Assembly: GCA_964017185.1 (NCBI GenBank)
Contig: OZ024871.1
Span: 9,416,214 to 9,480,213 of the forward strand
DNA: 64,000 bases
Direction: 5' to 3'
Source: Rugalucina vietnamica
Taxonomy: Eukaryota; Mollusca; Bivalvia; Lucinida; Lucinidae
Of the stretch, positions 21,601 to 30,600 are shown piece by piece (the stretch's first letter is position 1; every line of letters begins with the position of its first letter). The position numbers were made by a program, and so were the translations under genes. A model generated the notes under the pieces. The model saw only the letters and a list, made by a program, of their open reading frames with translations. It had not been told where the DNA came from and ran no database searches.

Positions 21601-24600
21601 GTCAACTTGATAATAATAATTTGAGCCGCCTCGTGGGAAAACCAACAATGTGGTTTCCAAACAGGTCTGACACAAATCAGGCTGCACAGTCACAGAAGCA
21701 GGCTAGAAGCTTGAAATTTCGGATTTAAGAAGAAGAGGAAGTGTACTATCCGTGTAGCGAAAACAAAGGCGCTGATCAGCTTCGCGGTTACCACGAAGCT
21801 GATCTGCGTCTTTTGTTTTCGCATATGCAGATTGTTAGTTTTCTCACGAGGTGGCTCATTTACTTTGGTATTTGAGTAATGTTAAGTCTTGTGATTTCAG
21901 GGGCCATCAGAAATCTAACTAACTTACCGCCACTTTTTCCTCCGCTTCAACTTGCTGCATCACATTCCCTACATCTTTAGGATAGGCAACACTTATAGCA
22001 GAATACTAGAACAAAAGAATGAGAATTGATACAGCTTAGCGGTAAGCATGTTGAGCATTAGACAGGATCTTCCAGACGGGATCTTGTTATACATACACAC
22101 CTGACTCATGGTTTAGAACTCTCTCCCCATCTTTTGATTACATTCATCATGAAGTCTCCTTAAACAAGACACTTTCAGCTCCCTAAAGTACCCTTTAATA
22201 TACCTAATATACCCAGGAAGCACTGACTGTGTCCGAACATGCCTGAAAATGTTGACTATGATGTTAAGCCATGACCAAACCAAACATTCCTTTGGTGATC
22301 GAGGAGCAAAACTGCAATTTACATAACAATAGAAATTCTTTCAGCTTAATGATTATTTTTGTGTTTTGGAAACATGTCATTGAGGTACTTCTAACATATG
22401 TAAAATAGTCTTATATGGAGCAAAACTATGTAAAACATCACATTTTGTACTGTGTGATGCAGCTTGCAACCACTGTCTTTTGTTATTATGGACATATAAT
22501 GTAACTCACATTCAGCAATTAATCTTAAGCAAAAGCATTGAATCAAACTTATAATTGTAAATTGCAACCTTACCATTTTTTCGAACTCATCAACCATAGC
22601 TGGAGTAGTGAGTCGACTTTTGTAGTGGGCAAAGTTGATCTTGGGCAACTCTTCAGGCAGCTGCTGAATTCTGCAACAAGATACATAACATAGAATTTTG
22701 GTTACAGTAACACCTTGTAGATTCAAGAGTTACTGGACTTGATACTAAATTTCTTTTCTTTTAAGATATGAGCCGCGACGTGAGGAAACTGGTCTTCGGG
22801 GTTTCCGACGAATAATCACGATGTCTGACACAAACCGACCTGTAGTCACAGAAGCAGGCTAGAGCCCATTTTCATAGACAATTAAAAGACGAAATCTGCT
22901 GATTAAGGTTATAATTTTAGTATAAAATATATTAAAAAGAAATGTACATTATGATTCTCCGAATAAAAAGCCTAAAATATGAGCAATGATTAAAGCATCT
23001 TAAAAGGGAAGAAATGTAATTTAGCATATATTTACTATATATAAAATATATAAGGAATCAAATGAATGAACGAACGAAAGAATGAAATAAATAAATAAAT
23101 AAAAAGAAACACTAAGATATATACATGACATTAAAAATAAAATCCAGTGTGCAAAATTTAACCAGAGGACCATTGGTCCTAAGAACGCTCACCTGAAGCC
23201 TGATCCTGGAGTATTAAGTCATCATGAAATGACCTTGACCTTGAATACTCACATACCTTTATTGAATTCATAAGTTGTCTGCATCTGCAAAGTTTCAGGT
23301 CTCATGCTGCAATAGTTTCCAAACCCAGTGATTTCTGAGAAAACCATAATTTTAATTTTGATATTTAAATGACCTTGGGTCAAGGTCAAGAAATGACCTT
23401 GGCCTTCATTAATTACTTACCTTCATTGACTCCATTGGTTGTCTGCATCTAGCAACTTTCAGGTCTCAGACTGTAACAGTGTCCAAAATATCCATTGTTT
23501 TCGCCTTTTCCCATGTAAAAGTCTATGTTTCCAAAATTGACCTTGCCGTAAAATAGGTCAAGGTCATCCTAGAATCATCATTTCAACAAACTATGATGGG
23601 CTGGAGTCCCAAATGCTACATACCTAGTTTCGCGAAAATTGGCCTGCCGGTTCTGGAGAAGATTTTTGAGTAGTTTTTACCATTTATGGGCGTGGCGGCC
23701 ATCTTGGTCATGTGACCTGGATTTCGCGATCAAACTTTCGTCTCCCCTACCAATGGATGCTCCACATAAGATTTCACTTTGATTGGCCCAGCAGTTTCAG
23801 AGAAGAAGATCTTTGAAAAGAGTGTATGGACGACAGACTGGCCAAGGTCAAGAGATGACCTTGACCTAAATTAATCAAATACCTTCATCTACTCCATAAG
23901 TTGTTTGCATCTACCACTTTTCAGGCCTCAGGCTGCAATAGTTTTCAAAAAATCCATAGTTTTCACTTTTTCCCATGTAAAAGCCTATGTTTCCAAAATT
24001 GACCTTGCCGTAAAATAGGTCAAGGTCATCCTATGGTCATCTTTTTATCAAACTATGATGCGCTGAAATCCCCAATGCTACATACCAAGTTTCGTGGAAA
24101 TCAGCCCACCGGTTCTGGAGAAGAAGATTTTTGAGTAGTTTTTACCATATATGGGCGTGGTGGCCATCTTGGTCATGTGACCTGGATTTTGCGATCAAAC
24201 TTTCGTCTCCCCTACCCATGGATGCTGCACATAAAATTTCAACTTGATTGGCCCTGCAGTTTCAGAGAAGAAGATCTTTGAAAAGTGTGTATGGATGACA
24301 GACTGGCCAAGGTCAAGAGATGACCTTGAACTAAATTAATCACATACTTTCATCTACTCCATTAGTTGTTTGCATGCATACCACTTTTCAGGCCTCAGGC
24401 TGCAATAGATTTCAAATAAGAGCTGTCGCAGGACAGCGTGCTCGACTGCTTCTGACCTTTGTCAAACATAAGGCCAAACCCAACCGGTAACCCAAAGCAT
24501 TATGCTCATACATCTTTTTGCCTTGATGCGATAAGGCAAAATCACTGAACCATGGAAGTTAACTATAACTATAAGATTTAAAGGTCTCACCCATATTGTG

Positions 24601-27600
24601 AAAGAAGTGTGTTCATATACCAACTGAGTGCCAAGACACAAGGCAAAATCACTGAACCGTGAAATAAGGTCACACTGACCTATAAGTATTTCAGGGTCAA
24701 CGCCTCAAAGGTCTAGTGATACTTACTCATAATGTGAAAGAAATATGATCATATACCCATTCAGAGTTGAGATATAAAGCAAAATCACTGAACCATGAAA
24801 TTAGGTCATAGTGACCTATAGGTATGTTTGGGTTAAAGGTCTGGTCATACTCATTCATAATCAGAAAGAAGTATGAAAAAATACCAACTGAGTGTCGAGA
24901 TATAAGGCAAAATCACTGAACCATGAAATTAGGTCACAGTGATCCAGGAATACTTTACGGTCAAAGGTCTTGTCATACTCATACATATCGTGAAAGAAGT
25001 ATGTTCATATACCAATTGAGTGCCGAGATATAAAGGAAAATCACTGAACCGTGAAATAAGGTCATATTGACCTAGGACTACTTTAGGGTCAAAGGTCTTG
25101 TCATACGCAAACATAGTGTCAAAGAAGTTTGTTCATAAACTACTTGAGTGCCAAGATATAAGGCAAAGTCACTGAACCGTGAAATTAGGTCATAGTGACC
25201 TATAAGTATATTGGGGTCAAAGGTCTGGTCATACTCACTCATAATCTGAAAAAAGTATGAAAATATTCTAATTGAGTGTCAAGATGTAAGGCAAAATCAC
25301 TGAACCGTGAAATTAGGTCACAGTGACCTAGGACTACTTCAGGGTAAAAGGTCTTGTCATACGCAAGCATACTTTGAAAGAAGTTTGTTCATAAACCATT
25401 TGAGTACCGAGATATGAGGCAAAATCACTGAACCGTGAAATTAGGTCACAGTGACCTATAAGTATATTGGGGTCAAAGGTCTGGTCATACTCACTCATAA
25501 TCTGAAAAAAGTATGAAAATATACTAATTGAGTGTCAAGATATAAGGCAAAATCACTGAACCGTGAAATTAGGTCACAGTGACCTAGGACTAATTCAGGG
25601 TCAAAGGTCTTGTCATACGCAAACATACTTTGAAAGAAGTTTGTTCATAAACCATTTGAGAACCAAGATATAAGGCAAAATCACTGAACCGTGAAATTAG
25701 GTCACAGTGACCTATAAGTATATTGGGGTCAAAGGTCTGGTCATACTAACTCATAATCTGAAAAAAGTATGAAAATATACTAATTGAGTGTCAAGATATA
25801 AATCAAAATCACTGAACCGTGAAATTAGGTCACAGTGACCTATAAGTATATTGGGGTCAAAGGCCTGGTCGTACTCACTCATAATCTGAAAGAAGTAAGA
25901 AAATATACTAATTGAGTGTCAAGATATAAGGCAAAATCACTGAACCATGGAAAGTAGGTCAACCGACCCTTACCGTCATGACACACAAGTCAGTGTCACA
26001 AAGTCAAAAGATGAATGACCAACCATCTTCCTAAGTTGTTTCTATTAAGAAATAAAAAGAAAAAAATTCGGGGAGTTCTAGATTTTGACCTCTAGCCCCG
26101 CCCCCCTGACTCCGACCCAGAGGTCCGATGTCATGGAACCTAAAGTGTATGAAGTATGAATGCTTTATGATAAGTTGTTGTCAAGATATGGACTCCTTGT
26201 AAAAGTTACACAGCAGAACATCTATTTTTTACAGTGTTCTAGATTTTAACCTCCAGCCCCACCCCACAGGCATGGACAGAGAGACCCGATGCCATGAAAT
26301 GAAACTCAACCCTACAGGGTACCTATGGTCCGAGTATGAAAGCCCTCTGATAAAAAGTTTTCAAGATATAGACTTCTAGTATACTATATTACAGAAAAGC
26401 CATTATTATTAATGGTGTTCTAGATTTTAACCTCTAGCCCCACCCCCTGGCATGGACCCAGGGATCTGATGCCATCGAATGAAAGCCCACCCTACAGGGT
26501 GTCAATGGCCCAAGTATCAATGCTTTCTGATGAGTGGTTGTCAAGATATGGACTTCTAGAAAACTTTAACACAAGAATTGCCATTTTTGAAGGTGTTCTA
26601 GATTTTAACCTCCAGCCCCACCCCCTGGCCTGGACCCAGGGGCCCGATGCCATGGAATGAAAGCTAACCCTACAGGGTATCTATGGTCCAAGTATGAATG
26701 CTTTCTGACGAGTGGTTGTCAAGATATGGACTTCTAGAAAACTTTAACGCAAGTGTGACGCGCACGCGCACGGGAACGCGCACGGGAACGCGCACGGGAA
26801 CGGGAACGTGGACGACCGGGGTGACTGCAATAGCTCTATGCACTTCGTGCAGTCGAGCTAAAAATCCATAGTTTTCACTTTTTCCCATGTAAAAGCCTAT
26901 ATTTTCAAAATTGACCTTGCCGTAAAATAGGTCAAGGTCATCCTATGATCATCATTTTATCAAACTATGATGGGCTTAAGTCCCCGATGCTACATACTAA
27001 GTTTCGTGGAAATCGGCCCACCGGTTCTGGAGAAGAAGATTTTTGAAAGGTTTTTACCATATATGGGCGTGGCGGCCATCTTGGTCATGTGACCTAGATT
27101 TTGCGATCAAACTTTCGTCTCCCCTACCCATGGATGCTGCACATAAAATTTCAACTTGATTGGCCCTGCAGTTTCAGAGAAGAAGATCTTTGAAAAGTGT
27201 GCATGGATGACAGACTGGCCAAGGTCAAGAGATGACCTTGACCTAAACTAATCACATACTTTCATCTACTCCATTAGTTGTTTGCATCTACCACTTTTCA
27301 GGCCTCAGGCTGCAATAGATCTATTTCAAAAAAATCCATAGTTTTCACTTTTTCCCCATGTAAAAGCCTATGTTTCCACAATTGACCTTGCCATAAAATA
27401 GGTCAAGGTCATCCTATGGTCATCATTTTATCAAAATATGATGGGCTGAAATCCCCAATGCTACATACCAAGTTTCATGGAAATCGGACCACCGGTTCTG
27501 GAGTAGAAGATTTTTGAGTGTTTTTTACCATATATGAGCATGGCGGCCATCTTGGTGACTTGGTCAAGTGACCAAGATATCACGAACAAAATTACAATGC

Positions 27601-30600
27601 CACTACCCAAGGAGGCTGCACATAAAATTTCAACTTGATTGGCCAAGCAGTTTCAGAGCAGAAGATCTTTGAAAAGTGTGTATGGATGACAGACTGGCCA
27701 AGGTCAAAAGATGACCTTGACCTAAATTAATCACATACTTTCATCCACTCCATTAGTTGTTTGCATCTACCACTTTTCAAGCCTCAGGCTGCAATAGATT
27801 TAAAAAAATCCATAGTTTTCACTTTTTCCCATGTAAAAGCCTATGTTTCCAAAATTGACCTTGCCGTAAAATAGGTCAAGGTCATCCTATGGTCATCATT
27901 TTATCAAATTATGATGGGCTGAAGTCCCAAATGCTACATACCAAGTTTCGTGGAAATCGGCCCACCGGTTCTGGAGAAGAAGATTTTTGAGTGGTTTTTA
28001 CCATATATGGGCGTGGCGGCCATCTTGGTCATGTGACCAAGATATCACGAACAAAATTACAATGCCACTACCCAAGGAGGCTCCACATAAAATTTCAACT
28101 AGATCGGCCAAGCGGTTTCAGAGAAGAAGATCTTTGAAATAGTGGACGACGACGGACGGTATCCTATAATTGCCATCCTATAAGCTCACCTTGTGAGCCT
28201 TCGGCTCAGGTGAGCTAAAAAAGGGAAGAAATGTAATTTAGCATATTATTCACTATAAAATATAGGGAATGAATGAATGAATGGAACGAACAAACAAAAA
28301 TCCAGTGTGCAAAGAGCCAAAGACACAGATCAGCATGTTCCTGTATGCTTGATTATTTAGTCCAAATTATTTAGTTTTTTTCCCATTATTTTAAAATATA
28401 TCAAAGATAAAACATTAAAACATTAATATATAAACAGTCTAAAATGAAACTATTTTAAAACCATCATTTTAAAATTTAAAAGTCCTACTCATGCGTGGGC
28501 TACTAAGCAATAGTGAAATTTGGTAGTGAGTAAATAATTAACGGACATGATGGGGAGATGCGAATTTGGAATTATAACCATGATACAAGTGCATGTTTAG
28601 ATAAGAACACAGGCAAGTTTTACCCGTGGTCGAATGAGCAAAGCAGAGGGAAAGGTGCTCTTTTTGTGATCAATTTTGATTTTCATCACACAAAAGAGTA
28701 ACTTGGAACGGCATAGGGCATGTTGGGATGACGTCATACAGGTAAGTTTGTTCATTTGGCGGAGGTACATTACTCGGTGTTTATCGCTATACCAGTAACA
28801 GTAGATACATGTAATTATTTTTTCAAAATGCGTACTGTACGCATCAAAATAAATGTACAGTGCGTACCGAAATTACAATTGTGTACACGTTTTCTGAGGA
28901 TTCTTATTCTAACCACTCATTCAGAATCAAACTTATAGATATGTGTAGACGTATGGTCATGATGGTTAAGACCATTTATTCAAGTATAAAAATTCAAGTA
29001 AACTAGTTGATAATTCTGTAATTACATGTTATTCATTTAGGCATCTGAAACCATACTTTTGTCCCTTGCATAGATAATAAGAGAGATAAAATGAGAAAAA
29101 TCTGATAAACTGGGATGGCTGTAGAACATAGTGTGACGGGATAGCCTCCCTTGGAAATATGCAAATTTCAAACTCGAGACTTTGTGAATCGAGTAAGTGT
29201 TGGGTATATAGCGCAGTAAATCACCCTTGGTGGATGAGCATGCTTTTCCACTGACGGGGTTTGCTGTGGCTTGGCTCGGATGTCCGTTACATTTGGTGGC
29301 AGCGGTGGGATAATGACAACTGCCAGACCGGGGTTGCCTTACCCATGTAGTCCCCGGGCCAAGACTCGGGACGAGTCTTCTCGGAGGGGGAAATAATGTG
29401 AAGGGATAGCCTCCCTTGGAAATAAGCAAATTTCAAACTCGAGACCTTGTGAATCGAGTAAGTGTTGGGTATATAGCGCAGTAAATCAACCTTGGTGGAT
29501 GAGCATGCTTTTCCACTGACGGGGTTAGCTGTGGCTTGGCTCGGCTGTTCGTTACAATAGAATACATATTTTTTAATTAGTTGACTAGTTGAAAAATTGT
29601 CATTTTGTGACAATTTTAAAGGTATTTTATCCGAGTACACATAAAACCGAAAACTGTTTGCGTACCGTTGATTTTTACTGCGTACATGGTACACACAGGT
29701 CTGAATTTTTTATGAGTACAGAGCGAAAAATCGTGCGTACATACGCAGTATGCATCGTTATCTACATCGCTGCTATACCTTACCAAAATGTGGAATCAAA
29801 ATGATTTTTTTTTTTTTCACCAAAACATTGCATATTCTATTAGATTTCCGGATATAATTTATTCTAAGGTAAGGAATGTGTAATATTTTGGTCATATTAT
29901 GATTTTATTAGCATCTGAAAGTAGTAAACGCATAGCGATAAAGACCGAGATTACCACCTCCATCGAATGAGAAAAATAGCAGAAAAGGTGACCAATATTG
30001 ATTTCTTTTCACAGAAGAGTACCGTGCCGACCTGCCATATCGATTCGAAACTTGTTGTTGTATATCAATTATGGCATTTTATTGCTGCCTATCAACTCAA
30101 TGTGCTTTTCTTCACACCTGTACTTAACACATGTACTTAAGCTCATGTTGCTAATTTTGCGCATGCACACATACATGCATATTTGCAGATATATGTGCAT
30201 GCCCGAAATTCCTGTAAAGGCAAATGGATATCATTACATGTATACATATACATACACACATATACGTATATACATATACATCACATATACACATATACAT
30301 TATTTTTTTTTAAATACATTTAAACACATTATCAACAAAAATTCAGTCATAAATGCACATCTTCCTGTCTTTATTCTATGGAACGCCGGTCCGTCATGCT
30401 AATTGTAAAATGCTAAATGCTAATTGTTAATTGTTAATTATATGGCCAGTGATTTTTTTCGCTATAAAACCGACTCCGGTTTTAGGAGTCATTCCCAATG
30501 GCAAAAAGTATCTTTTTTTCCCAAATGCATGGTTCAAAATTCCCAATTTGAGAAAAATTCCCTCTCAGGCTCATATCTGCAACCAAAATTTATATATGTA

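Larger units (their letters stand above)
23160..28216. mobile_element. Large tandem-repeat-cored element, about 465-bp monomers, with nested insertion
   Basis: The left end has the hairpin AGGACC/GGTCCT and GCTCACCTGA. Core monomers recur with AAAATAGGTCAAGGTCATCC near 23551, 24010, 26927, 27397 and 27869. Each carries CGGTTCTGGAGAAGA, GGCGTGGCGGCCATCTTGG and TTTCAGAGAAGAAGATCTTT. The right end has GGACGACGACGGACGG and a strong hairpin AGCTCACCT..GAGCC-TTC-GGCTC..AGGTGAGCT (28183-28216). A second element (24420-26859) is inserted inside it. No ORFs. It lies in ATP5PD intron 1. Confidence 0.7.

Noticed and set aside
24530..25970. CRISPR-like array
   Set aside because: Units of about 128 bp are similar along their whole length, with no unique spacers, in a eukaryotic mobile element.
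26670..26888. Val-Pro-Val-Arg repeat protein on the minus strand
   Set aside because: It is a translation of the GCGCACGGGAAC short tandem repeat inside a mobile element.
29037..29694. Two overlapping minus-strand frames of 130 and 135 codons
   Set aside because: They run through the LTRs of the TRIM and share peptide sequence only because the LTRs are repeats.
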